Shown here in pieces: positions 54,663-62,902 of a stretch of DNA of 64,000 nt; position 1 is the stretch's first letter; each line of letters begins with the position of its first letter. This DNA comes from Sulfomarinibacter sp963733915 (lineage in GTDB: Bacteria > Acidobacteriota > Thermoanaerobaculia > Thermoanaerobaculales > Sulfomarinibacteraceae), in NCBI GenBank assembly GCA_963733915.1, contig CAVTEP010000009.1:1-64000 (forward strand), written 5' to 3'. A program made the translations under genes and the position numbers. The notes beneath the pieces are model-generated. The model was not told where the DNA came from, did not search any database, and was given only the letters and a program-made list of their open reading frames with translations.

Positions 54663-56954
54663 ATGACGCGGTCAGTCCGAAGCGTTGGCGTGGCCCTTGC
54701 GCTCGTCGCAACCGTATCGTGCGCGAGGCAGGAGCCGCTGCGCGCGGGTAGCCGCAAGCTCAACGTCCTCGTGATCACCCTTGACACGATCCGCGCCGAC
54801 CGCCTCGGCGCGTACGGCAACCCTGAGGTCCGCACCGGGTACGTCGACGGACTCGCGGCTCGCGGCGTCGTCTTCGATTCCTGTGTAGCGCCGACGCCGC
54901 TGACCCTGCCGTCGCACACCTCCATATTCACCGGCACCTACCCGATCTTTAACGGCGTCCGGGACAACGGCAACTACGTCGTGCCCGGCGAGCTGACGAC
55001 GATGGCCGAGCTCTTTTCCGAGGCGGGCTACCAGACCGGCGGCTTTGTCGGCGCCTTCGTCCTCTCGTCGCGATGGGGCCTCAACCAGGGATTTGCAACC
55101 TACACCGAACCCAAGGGCGGCTACGACCCCGAGCTGGTGTCCTTCGCACAGATCCAGAGACCCGCGGATGCAGTGGTGGACGACGCCATCGCCTGGCTCG
55201 AGGAGAGGGGGGACGCGCCGTTCTTCGCTTGGGTCCACCTCTACGATCCCCACATGCCCTACGACCCTCCGCCCGCCTTTGCAGCCAAGTATCCGGACGA
55301 TCCCTATCTCGGTGAGGTCGCGTTCGCCGATTCGCAACTGGACCGTCTCGACGCCTATCTCGAGTCCTCGGGGCTCGGAGCCGACACTCTCGTCGTATTT
55401 GCCGGCGATCACGGCGAAGGCCTCGGCGACCACGGGGAACTCGACCACGGGCTCCTGCTGTACCAGACGACCGCGCGCGCGCCCCTCATCATGGCCCACC
55501 CAGATTCAAAGACCGGAGGCGTCAGACGGGGCGAAATCGTGTCTCTCGTCGACATCCTGCCGACCGTCGCCGACGCGATCGGTCTTCCGCTCCCCGAAGA
55601 CGTCCAGGGCCGGAGCCTGTGGCCCCTCATTAGCGGAAACGGGACCTTCGCCGAGCAACCGGTGTACGCGGAGACCTTCTACCCGATGCTCCACTTCGGG
55701 TGGAGCCCACTGACGGCGATCCAGGACCGCCGATTCCAACTCATCCAGTCGTCCGAACCGGAGCTCTACGATCTCGACCGTGACCCTGAGCAGCGGCGGA
55801 ACATCTACGCCACCAATCAAGCCGTTGCCGAGAAGATGTCTGCCGAGCTCGACCAGCTGTCCGAGTGGCTCGCCGAGGGAGCAAAAGAGGCCGCCGCAAC
55901 GCCCGACGCCGCCACGATCGCCAAGTTGGCGGCCTTGGGATACGTGGTCGGCGGTCAGGGACCGGCGGCCGACGAGCCACTCGACGAGCTCCCGAGCCCA
56001 AAGAACATGCTCTGGGTTTACAACCTCCTGATGGAGGCAAACAACGCCGTGGCGGCGGGCGATGAGGCCGGCGGCGAGCGGGCTCTCCTCGAGATCCTCG
56101 CGGCCAACGACACCCTGGTCGACGGCTGGGTCTCGCTGGGCAAGATTTACCGCCGGCAGGGTCGATTTACCGAGGCGGTGGCGGCGTTCCGCGAGGCGCA
56201 CGCCAGGCGGCCGCTCGACCCGGGCCTCGCCTCGCGGCTGGCCACCGCCCTGCTGGCGGCGCAGCAGCCCGCAGAGGCGGAGCAGCTCTTGTTGGCGGCC
56301 CAGGACGAACACCCCGACGATCCCTACCTCGTCTTTGCGCTGGCGAGGGTACTGGAGAAGACGGGGCGCCTCGGCGAGGCCGAGGTCATGTTTCGTCGAT
56401 CGCTCGAACTCGACCCGCACTCTGCCCCGGCCCACGTCCGCCTCGCCGCGCTCGCCCTGCAGCGTGGAGATGTGGTCGCCGTCGAAGCGGAGCTCGCCGC
56501 GGCCCGCCAGCTCGACCCGCGGGTACCCGAGGCGCACCTGGTCGAAGGCCAGCTCTTCGAACGCCGGAAAAGCTTCGATGAAGCGGTCCAGGCTTACCGG
56601 GACGAGCTCGAGCTCTCACCTCGAGACCTGCCGGCGGCGCTCGCCCTGAGCCGTCTCGAAGGCGCTCTCGGCAGACCCGACGAGCAGGAGCGTGTTCTCC
56701 GCACCGCGATCCGGGCCAACCCGACCTCGCCCGGACCGTACCTGGTCCTCGCCCTGACCTTCCTGCAACGCGAGGAACGCTACACGGAGGCGGTCGAGCT
56801 CGCCGAGCTCGCCCTCGATCAGAAGCCCACCGGGCAGGAGCTCGCCCTCACCTACATGCTGCTCGCCGATCTCCACAACCGCCTCGGCAACCCGCAGCTG
56901 GAGGCCGAGTACGCCCGGCTCGGCCGGCAGGCACAAGCAGCGCCAGGTCCGTAG
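54663..56954 (+). CDS. Sulfatase-fold lipoprotein with C-terminal TPR repeats
   Basis: 763 residues. Lipobox ALVATVSC at the N-terminus. Sulfatase/alkaline-phosphatase fold: NVLVITLDTIRADRLGAYG (metal Asp), PTPLTLPSHTSIFTGTYPIF, VVFAGDHGEGLGDHGE and HGLLLYQTTARAPLIM. The C/S-x-P-x-R formylglycine signature is absent; the site reads T-L-P-S-H, so it is not an ordinary sulfatase and may use Thr/Ser as phospho- or transfer nucleophile. From about residue 430 come at least six TPR-like repeats (LVDGWVSLGKIYRRQGRFTE onwards). Probably outside the inner membrane; substrate unknown. Confidence 0.87.
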   Translation: MTRSVRSVGVALALVATVSCARQEPLRAGSRKLNVLVITLDTIRADRLGAYGNPEVRTGYVDGLAARGVVFDSCVAPTPLTLPSHTSIFTGTYPIFNGVRDNGNYVVPGELTTMAELFSEAGYQTGGFVGAFVLSSRWGLNQGFATYTEPKGGYDPELVSFAQIQRPADAVVDDAIAWLEERGDAPFFAWVHLYDPHMPYDPPPAFAAKYPDDPYLGEVAFADSQLDRLDAYLESSGLGADTLVVFAGDHGEGLGDHGELDHGLLLYQTTARAPLIMAHPDSKTGGVRRGEIVSLVDILPTVADAIGLPLPEDVQGRSLWPLISGNGTFAEQPVYAETFYPMLHFGWSPLTAIQDRRFQLIQSSEPELYDLDRDPEQRRNIYATNQAVAEKMSAELDQLSEWLAEGAKEAAATPDAATIAKLAALGYVVGGQGPAADEPLDELPSPKNMLWVYNLLMEANNAVAAGDEAGGERALLEILAANDTLVDGWVSLGKIYRRQGRFTEAVAAFREAHARRPLDPGLASRLATALLAAQQPAEAEQLLLAAQDEHPDDPYLVFALARVLEKTGRLGEAEVMFRRSLELDPHSAPAHVRLAALALQRGDVVAVEAELAAARQLDPRVPEAHLVEGQLFERRKSFDEAVQAYRDELELSPRDLPAALALSRLEGALGRPDEQERVLRTAIRANPTSPGPYLVLALTFLQREERYTEAVELAELALDQKPTGQELALTYMLLADLHNRLGNPQLEAEYARLGRQAQAAPGP

Positions 56955-56969
56955 TTCCGCGGACCTGGC
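56942..56969 (+). terminator. Hairpin over the sulfatase stop codon, probable terminator
   Basis: GCCAGGTCCG and CGGACCTGGC form a perfect 10-bp stem around an 8-base loop that contains the TAG stop. It is followed by gtgtatttcc, only a weak T-rich stretch. It lies between convergent genes and could end transcription from either side. Confidence 0.55.
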
Positions 56970-57023
56970 CGTGTATTTCCACGTTAATCATCGTCTCGTC
57001 GATAAGCGCGCGCTCGGGTGGTA

Positions 57024-57980
57024 TCACCACGGCAAGTTTTCGAGATCCACATTCCCGCCCGAGATGATCAGGCCGACGCGGCGATCGGCGAAGTGATCGG
57101 GGCGCTCGAGCACCGCGGCCAGCGGCACCGCTCCTGAAGGCTCGACGACGATCTTCATCCGCTCCCACAACAACCGCATGGCGCGGGCGATGTTTTCTTC
57201 GCTGACGGTCAGAATCCCCCGCAGCCGCTCGGACAGGATGCGAAAGGTGCGGTCGGAGAGCGAGGTCAGGAGGCCGTCGGCAATCGTCGTGGGCTCGACC
57301 GAGGGGTAGCGCCGGCCGTCGCGCAGCGATCGAAAGGCGTCGTCGGCGCCGGCAGGCTCCGCGCCCCAGAGCTCGATATCGGGGCGCGACGCCGAGACGG
57401 CGACCGCGGTTCCCGACATCAGACCGCCACCCCCGACCGGCGCCACCACCACCTCGAGTTCCGGGACCTCGGCGATCAGCTCGAGCGACGCCGTTCCCTG
57501 GCCGGCGATGACCATCGGGCTGTCGTAGGCGTGGACAAAGGTGGCGCCGGTGCGCGCCACCAACTCCTCGAGTGTCGTCTCACGGGCTTCCAGGGTCGGC
57601 TCGCACTCGGTGATCTCGGCGCCATAGCCGGCCACCGCCGCCTTCTTGACCGGCGGGGCGGTGCGCGGCATGACCACATACGCCGGCACCCCGCGGATCT
57701 GCGCGGCATAGGCCAGCGCCGCCGCGTGGTTGCCCGACGAGTGGGTCGCGACCCCACGCGCCGCATCCTCGTCGTCGAGTGACAGCACCGCGTTGGTCGC
57801 GCCCCGCGCCTTGAAGGCGCCCACCTTCTGCAGGTTCTCGCACTTGAAGAAAAGGTGCGCGCCGGCAATACCGTCGACCGCCGACGATGACATCACCGGT
57901 GTGCGGTGAACGTACGGGCGGATGAGTTCGGCCGCGGCCAGTACGTCCTCGAAGGTCGGGTCATCCTGCATCTTGGACAT
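57024..57980 (-). CDS. Threonine/serine dehydratase-like PLP enzyme
   Basis: 318 residues of PLP fold-type II. PLP lysine K57 in FKCENLQKVGAFKARGATNA, substrate loop THSSGNHAAALA, phosphate-binding PVGGGGLMSGTA and terminal SGGNVDLENL. There is no C-terminal ACT regulatory domain, so it resembles catabolic TdcB or serine racemase rather than biosynthetic IlvA. Expected reaction: threonine or serine to 2-oxoacid plus ammonia; racemase activity is an alternative. Confidence 0.9.
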   Translation of the reverse strand: MSKMQDDPTFEDVLAAAELIRPYVHRTPVMSSSAVDGIAGAHLFFKCENLQKVGAFKARGATNAVLSLDDEDAARGVATHSSGNHAAALAYAAQIRGVPAYVVMPRTAPPVKKAAVAGYGAEITECEPTLEARETTLEELVARTGATFVHAYDSPMVIAGQGTASLELIAEVPELEVVVAPVGGGGLMSGTAVAVSASRPDIELWGAEPAGADDAFRSLRDGRRYPSVEPTTIADGLLTSLSDRTFRILSERLRGILTVSEENIARAMRLLWERMKIVVEPSGAVPLAAVLERPDHFADRRVGLIISGGNVDLENLPW

Positions 57981-58020
57981 CCTATCTGAGTGGACGGGCG
58001 GACGGAAACGGCCACAGTCG

Positions 58021-58138
58021 AACGTCAGAACGCGAGAACGTTAGAACGTTAGAACGTTTCCTCCCCGGCACCCAGGTTCTGAGGGTCAGAGGGAGGTTGG
58101 GATCGTTCAAACGTTTCAACGTTTAACGTTCTAACGAT
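58021..58138. repeat. AACGTT word hairpin element at the GNAT gene 3' end
   Basis: gaacgttagaacgttagaac words, C-rich cctccccggcaccc, G-rich gggaggttggg, then inverted gttcaaacgtttcaacg words. The left and right arms can pair. It lies between the GNAT stop and the dehydratase start on the same strand. Confidence 0.8.
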
Positions 58139-58147
58139 GTTCTCTGA

Positions 58148-58678
58148 TCAGCTGTCGCGATGGAGAGCGAGGAGGATCTGGTCGCGGTAGGCTCCGCGCT
58201 TCCAATAGCGCTCGGGGACGCGCCCGACCTCCGTGTACCCGGCCTTGGCGAGCATCGCCATCGAGCGCGAGTTGTCGGCGATCACCGTCGCCACCAGCAG
58301 CCGCATTCCGAGGACCTCGAAGGCGTAACGGTTACGGATCCTGGCGGCGTCCGTGCCGAGCCCGCGGCCCCAAAGGTCCATGCGGCCGATGACACTGCCC
58401 GAGACCGCAACCCGGCTCTGCCAGTCGATGCTGCGCAGGCCGGAAAAGCCCACGTGCTCTCCCTGCAGGCTCTCGACCGCGAACTGCACGCTGCCGCGAT
58501 CCTGGCGCTCGGTGGCGCGGAAAAACTCCTCCTCGGCGCCCCGCGTCAGCGGCCAGTCTCCGGTTTCGAGCCACTGGGTGATCTCGGGATCGTTGAACCA
58601 CTTCAACGCGTTGTCGAGGTGCTTGTCTCGGTCGAGCGGCACCAGCCGGACTTTCTCGCCTTCCCATCCGTAACCCAT
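58148..58678 (-). CDS. GNAT family N-acetyltransferase
   Basis: 176 residues of the RimJ/RimL-like GNAT group: VRLVPLDRDKHLDNALKWFN, VSGSVIGRMDLWGRGLGTDA (acetyl-CoA loop), FEVLGMRLLVATVIADNSRS and MAMLAKAGYTEVGRVPERYW. ATG at 58678 chosen because of the gggggag site 6 bases upstream. Substrate unknown; the relatives acetylate amines on ribosomal proteins, antibiotics or sugars. Confidence 0.87.
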   Translation of the reverse strand: MGYGWEGEKVRLVPLDRDKHLDNALKWFNDPEITQWLETGDWPLTRGAEEEFFRATERQDRGSVQFAVESLQGEHVGFSGLRSIDWQSRVAVSGSVIGRMDLWGRGLGTDAARIRNRYAFEVLGMRLLVATVIADNSRSMAMLAKAGYTEVGRVPERYWKRGAYRDQILLALHRDS

Positions 58679-58739
58679 ATCTCCCCCGTTTCTGAGCCTC
58701 AAAAGAGGTTAAGGGCTCGAAGGTCGCGAGTAAAGCACA

Positions 58740-58780
58740 AACGTTTTAACGTTTGAACGTTCGAACGTTACAACGTTCCT
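58740..58780. repeat. AACGTT word array carrying the stop codon of the SAM hydrolase gene
   Basis: aacgttttaacgtttgaacg continues as ttcgaacgttacaacgttcc. The TAA (58768-58770 on the reverse strand) is inside it. No C-rich arm is attached, so this is words only. Confidence 0.7.
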
Positions 58781-59559
58781 GACGGCGAACCCCCACTCGT
58801 GGAAAAGACGACGGTGTCGCCGCGCTCGAGGCCGGTGGCCTCTGCCGCCGAGCCGCAGTTGACCGCCAACTCGAGGTAACCGGCCGACCCTTCGAGCAGC
58901 ACGACCTCGTCGGCCGCCGCTTCACCGTAGGTACCGACCAGACGCGCGCTTCGGCCGGTCGGCCAGGTCGCAGTCGTCGACGCCGCTACGCCTTCGCCGC
59001 GACAGTTGGTGACAAGGTTTCCAAAGCGGTCGACGTGCACGATCGTCGCGTGAACACCGGCCCCGGCGTGAACTGCGTCCGGCAACGGGCACGGCACCAG
59101 GGTCTCGACGGCGATCTCTGCGCCAAGATCGAGCTCATTGGTGGCGGCTGCCAGCCGGGCCGCGGCCGGGGCGAAAAGGTCCCGCGCGTGGAAGGTCTTC
59201 GAGGGTGGGTCGAGATCCATCCGCCGCCAATCGAGGACCACAGCGGAGCCCGCCGGACCAACGGCGGCGGCGAGGCCGTTGTCGGGTGCCACCAGCCGGC
59301 GATCATCGATCGCCACCGCGACCGCGCGGCGCGCGGTGCCGACGCCCGGATCGACAACTGCCAGCACCACGCAGTCAGCGGGGAGATGGGACCAGGCGCA
59401 CCGTAGCTGGAAGCTGGCCTCCCAGATGTCACCCGCGCCGATGCCATGTGCGAGGTCGATACGGACGGCCCCCGGCGCCTCGCGCTCGAGCACCGCGTGC
59501 AGCACACCGGCGTAATGGTCGGCAAGACCGAAGTCGGTCAAAAGGGCTATCGGGCGCAT
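58768..59559 (-). CDS. SAM hydrolase (SAM hydroxide adenosyltransferase / DUF62 family)
   Basis: 263 residues. Family motifs: ALLTDFGLADHYAGVLHAVL, VVLAVVDPGVGTARRAVAVA, LVAPDNGLAAAV, FHARDLFAPAAARL, and the C-terminal-domain motif IVHVDRFGNLVTNCRG. The family cleaves SAM to adenosine and methionine using water; the fluorinases and chlorinases share the fold, but no halogenase-specific loop could be recognised. The stop codon and final Thr-Leu come from an AACGTT word array. Confidence 0.9.
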   Translation of the reverse strand: MRPIALLTDFGLADHYAGVLHAVLEREAPGAVRIDLAHGIGAGDIWEASFQLRCAWSHLPADCVVLAVVDPGVGTARRAVAVAIDDRRLVAPDNGLAAAVGPAGSAVVLDWRRMDLDPPSKTFHARDLFAPAAARLAAATNELDLGAEIAVETLVPCPLPDAVHAGAGVHATIVHVDRFGNLVTNCRGEGVAASTTATWPTGRSARLVGTYGEAAADEVVLLEGSAGYLELAVNCGSAAEATGLERGDTVVFSTSGGSPSGTL

Positions 59560-59580
59560 GGAGTCACGCTAGCACATAAT

Positions 59581-59693
59581 CGGAATTAGGAATTAGGAAT
59601 TAGGAATTAGGAATTGGGAATTGGGAATGAGCAATGAGGAATGAGGGATGCCGCCCGCCCTCCCCGGATTATCACTGGTCCAGGGGAGGTTGA
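59581..59693. repeat. GGAATTA/GGAATGA word element in a divergent promoter region
   Basis: Tandem ggaatta, then ggaattg and ggaatga words, then ccgcccgccctccccgg, a short spacer and ggggagg. Unlike most copies it lies between divergent genes (SAM hydrolase and the pentapeptide protein), so the family is not strictly confined to 3' ends. Confidence 0.75.
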
Positions 59694-59773
59694 TTTGGAG
59701 GCTTTGCGTTTTCACTGGGGGTTCTGGAAACGGTGCTTGACGCTCGGCGCGACATCGAGCCTGCATTACCCCT

Positions 59774-59779
59774 TATAAT
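59774..59779 (+). promoter_or_regulatory. Consensus -10 box (TATAAT) upstream of the pentapeptide-repeat gene
   Basis: A perfect TATAAT lies 36 bases before the ATG, with gaggag as ribosome site in between. A TTGACG at 59737 is too far away (31 bp) to be the partner -35, so the -35 is poor or activator-assisted. Confidence 0.45.
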
Positions 59780-59814
59780 GGTGGCCGCACCCTCGGTCCG
59801 AGGAGACGCTCACA

Positions 59815-61254
59815 ATGGCGAACCCAGACCATCTTAAACAGCTGCGCACCGGTCAATGGAACGCCTGGCGCGTGGCCAATCCGACGCTGGCGCCGGATCT
59901 CATCGAAGCCCAGTTGGCAGGCGTGGATCTTCGCGGCATCGATTTCTCGAAATCGCACCTCCGCGGGGCAGATCTCACTGGTGCGAATCTCGAGGGCGCA
60001 AATCTCACGCGTGCGATCGTCGAAGGCGCCAAGTTCGCCAACGCATCGCTGGTCGAGACCAAGTTCGAAAACGTCCAGCTCGACTTTCTCGACCTGTCGG
60101 GCGTTGACCTTTCCCGCGCCTCGCTGTTTCGGGCTTCGCTGAGGGGCGCAAACCTCTCGCGCAGCAACCTCCGGCACGCTGATTTGTCACAGTCACAGAT
60201 GGAGAGCGCACTCTTCGACCAGGCCGATCTTTCCGGCGCCAAGCTCCAGGGCGCATCGCTGCGGGGTGGGCGGTTTGACGGCACGGTGATGCGGGGCATC
60301 GAGGCGGAGTCGGCGATTCTCGACGGCGTCGAGTTTCCCAACCTCAGTATGGAGGGAGCGAATTTCACCAACGCGCAAGGTGACGCCGCCCAGTTCAAAG
60401 GGTGCCGGCTGCAGCGTGCAAACTTCCAGGGCGCCGCCATGCGATCGGCCAACTTCCACGGCGCCGCCCTGTGCGAGGCGAACTTCGAGGACGCGCAGTG
60501 TGAGGCCGCCAGTCTCAGTCACGCCGATCTCGAGAGAATCAGCTTCGTCCGCACCAATCTTTCGGGCGCCGACCTTCGGCAGTCCAGCATCATCGGCGCC
60601 GTCTTCGACAGATGCAATCTGGCCGGCGCGCAGCTGGCAGAGCTGGACTTCCGCTCACCGAGCCTGGGCCGGGTCTCCTTCGCCACCGCCAATCTGCGCA
60701 AGGCGGTCTTCTCACGCTGTGAACTGCGCGCTTCGGATTTTCGCGAGGCCAACCTCGAGCAGGCCGACCTCCGGCACGCCTTTTTCGAAGGGTCGAACTT
60801 GAGCGGCGCCAACCTCGTGGACGCCAACGCCCGCCACGCCAACTTCAAACAGGCAAACCTGGAGGATGTCATCGCTCAGGGGGCGGATCTGTCGGGCACC
60901 AACATGATTCTGGTCCGGGCCAAAGGAGCGAAGATGATCGGCGCGGACTTCCGGTTTTCTGACGCGGTCGGTATCGATCTCGAGCGAGCCGACGTCCGCT
61001 ACTCCGACATGCGCAACGCCGACCTCACCAAGGCCAACCTCACCGGAACCCGGCTTTGGGGATGCAAGGTCCGCAACACCAAGCTCCCGTCCTCGGTCGG
61101 CCACCTCAAGCTCCTCCTCAAGCTCAGCCAGATTTTCCAGGTCGTCGGCAAGCGCGCCGACAAGATGCGCCAGGCTCGCGAGCTCAAGCGCGTCCGCCAG
61201 GTCGCGGAGCTGGTACGAGAACGCGAATCCGATCGCAAGCGGCGCGCGAGGTGA
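59815..61254 (+). CDS. Pentapeptide-repeat protein
   Basis: 479 residues, mostly tandem pentapeptides A(D/N)LxX (SHLRGADLTGANLEGANLTR, DLTKANLTGTRLWG), which fold as a right-handed beta-helix. About 75 repeats in several blocks; no other domain except a charged helical C-terminus (FQVVGKRADKMRQARELKRV). The TGA overlaps the GTG of the next gene (GTGA), so it is coupled to an outer-membrane-barrel protein. Pentapeptide proteins range from gyrase mimics to scaffolds; nothing here specifies which. Confidence 0.92.
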   Translation: MANPDHLKQLRTGQWNAWRVANPTLAPDLIEAQLAGVDLRGIDFSKSHLRGADLTGANLEGANLTRAIVEGAKFANASLVETKFENVQLDFLDLSGVDLSRASLFRASLRGANLSRSNLRHADLSQSQMESALFDQADLSGAKLQGASLRGGRFDGTVMRGIEAESAILDGVEFPNLSMEGANFTNAQGDAAQFKGCRLQRANFQGAAMRSANFHGAALCEANFEDAQCEAASLSHADLERISFVRTNLSGADLRQSSIIGAVFDRCNLAGAQLAELDFRSPSLGRVSFATANLRKAVFSRCELRASDFREANLEQADLRHAFFEGSNLSGANLVDANARHANFKQANLEDVIAQGADLSGTNMILVRAKGAKMIGADFRFSDAVGIDLERADVRYSDMRNADLTKANLTGTRLWGCKVRNTKLPSSVGHLKLLLKLSQIFQVVGKRADKMRQARELKRVRQVAELVRERESDRKRRAR

Positions 61255-62852
61255 ACTCAGCCCGGCTGGTCGGCGTCCTCCTCGCCGTCCTGACCGTAGT
61301 TGCGGCGCCAGCATCCGCGGACGACTCGCTCGACGGCGTTCCGATCGTCGCCATCCATTTCGAGCGTTTCGACATTTTCGACACCTCGGATCCCAAGACC
61401 AGCGCCTGGTTCTACCGCTGGGCCAACGCCCTTCACATCGTCAGCAAGGAGGACTTCCTGCGCTCGATGCTGCTCTTCAAGGAGGGCGATCCGTACTCCG
61501 CCGATCGCGCCGCCGAGAGCGCCCGCATCCTGCGCGCCCTCGGCATCATGAACCCGGTCTACATCACCGCGAGGCGGGTCGACCAGGGCGTCGAGGTCAC
61601 CGTGGAGACCCACGACCATTGGACTCTCCAGATCGGCGGCGAGGCCGGGCTCGCCGGCAGCCGCTCCTCCTTCGGCATCAACATCGATGAGGAAAACCTC
61701 CTCGGCTGGGGCAAGTCGGTGGGCGTCGCCTACGGGTCTGACAACGAGCGCAGCACCTGGTCCTACCGGTACTTCGATCCAAACCTTTTTTCGAGCCGCT
61801 GGCAACTGTTGCTCCTGCACTCGGATCTGTCCGACGGGTTGCGCGACGAGCTGCGGATCGACCGCCCTTTCTACTCGCTCGAGACTCAGTGGTCATGGGG
61901 AGCCGAGGCCGCTCGTGAGGAGCTTATCGAGCACCTCTACTCCGGTTCAGAATCGGTGGTGGACGGCGACCGCGACAGCGACGGCTGGCGTTTGTGGGGC
62001 GGAGCCCGTCTGCCCGGAGGCGGTGACATCACGCGGCGCCTGACCGGCGGCTGGACATTCCGCCGTGATTTTTTTTCCAATTGGGAGTGGGAGAACACCG
62101 GGGAGCCCTACCCGACCCCGGACGATTACCTCATCAGTGGTCCGACCCTCGGCTACCAGCAGATCGCCGACCGCTTTCTGGTCGTCAATGGCTTTCGTTC
62201 GTGGGACCTCCAGGAAGATGTCGCCCTCGGCCCGAACTTCAGCCTCGGGTCGACTCTCTCCCTGCCATCCTTTGGGGGCGATCACGAGCGATGGCTCCTC
62301 GCCGGCGCCGTGCACGTCGGGGCGCAAAAGGGCCGCTGGCTCTACCTCGCCGACGCCTGGCTGTCGGGCCGGGTGGAGGATAATGGCGCGCAGAACGTCC
62401 TCGCCGGCGTCCAGGTCGGGGCCGCCGAGCTCGGGACGCGCGGGTGGCAAACGCGCCTCCTGATCGAGGACTCGCACGAGCTGGACCTCAATCGGCAGCT
62501 CTCCCTCGGCGCCGATATCGGGCTGCGCGGGTGGGACCCCGACTATTTTGACGGGACCGGGCGCGCGCTCTTCAACCTCCAGTGGCGGTCCCTGATCAAA
62601 AAGGAGTTCTTGGGGCTGTTTTCGGTCGGCTTCGTGGTGTTCGGTGATGCCGGCATCACCTGGAACCCGCGAGTCGGTCCCGACACTGACGGCGCCCGCT
62701 TCGACGCCGGCGTCGGTCTGCTCTTTGACCTCTCCCACCTCAGCCGCAGCAACCTGCTGCGGGTCGACGTCGCTTTCCCCGACGACGGCTCCGGACCGAC
62801 CATTACCGTCAGCACCTCGTCGATCTTCCGCCTCCCCCGGCGCGTTCAGTGA
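61251..62852 (+). CDS. Omp85/BamA-like outer membrane barrel protein with POTRA-like domain
   Basis: 533 residues. GTG start at 61251, chosen because it overlaps the upstream TGA and gives a clean signal peptide (LVGVLLAVLTVVAAPASA). Residues about 60-140 look like a POTRA domain (FLRSMLLFKEGDPYSADRAA, ARILRALGIMNPVYITARRV). The rest alternates in the way of a 16-strand barrel and ends with a phenylalanine-containing strand (ITVSTSSIFRLPRRVQ). Probable role in outer-membrane protein insertion or secretion; it is shorter than BamA (one POTRA), closer to the surface-antigen/TamA-like groups. Confidence 0.8.
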   Translation: MNSARLVGVLLAVLTVVAAPASADDSLDGVPIVAIHFERFDIFDTSDPKTSAWFYRWANALHIVSKEDFLRSMLLFKEGDPYSADRAAESARILRALGIMNPVYITARRVDQGVEVTVETHDHWTLQIGGEAGLAGSRSSFGINIDEENLLGWGKSVGVAYGSDNERSTWSYRYFDPNLFSSRWQLLLLHSDLSDGLRDELRIDRPFYSLETQWSWGAEAAREELIEHLYSGSESVVDGDRDSDGWRLWGGARLPGGGDITRRLTGGWTFRRDFFSNWEWENTGEPYPTPDDYLISGPTLGYQQIADRFLVVNGFRSWDLQEDVALGPNFSLGSTLSLPSFGGDHERWLLAGAVHVGAQKGRWLYLADAWLSGRVEDNGAQNVLAGVQVGAAELGTRGWQTRLLIEDSHELDLNRQLSLGADIGLRGWDPDYFDGTGRALFNLQWRSLIKKEFLGLFSVGFVVFGDAGITWNPRVGPDTDGARFDAGVGLLFDLSHLSRSNLLRVDVAFPDDGSGPTITVSTSSIFRLPRRVQ

Positions 62853-62902
62853 GGCCTCCGCTTGAGTTCCGCAGGCTAAAATGGTCGTTGGATTGATCCC
62901 CG

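Noticed and set aside
58021..58138. AACGTT word arrays considered as a CRISPR array
   Set aside because: Units are 6-9 bases with no unique spacers of constant length and there are no cas genes; the arms are inverted rather than direct repeats.
58768..59559. Fluorinase/chlorinase instead of SAM hydrolase
   Set aside because: Only general DUF62 motifs are visible; no halide-pocket feature could be identified, and simple hydrolases are far more common.
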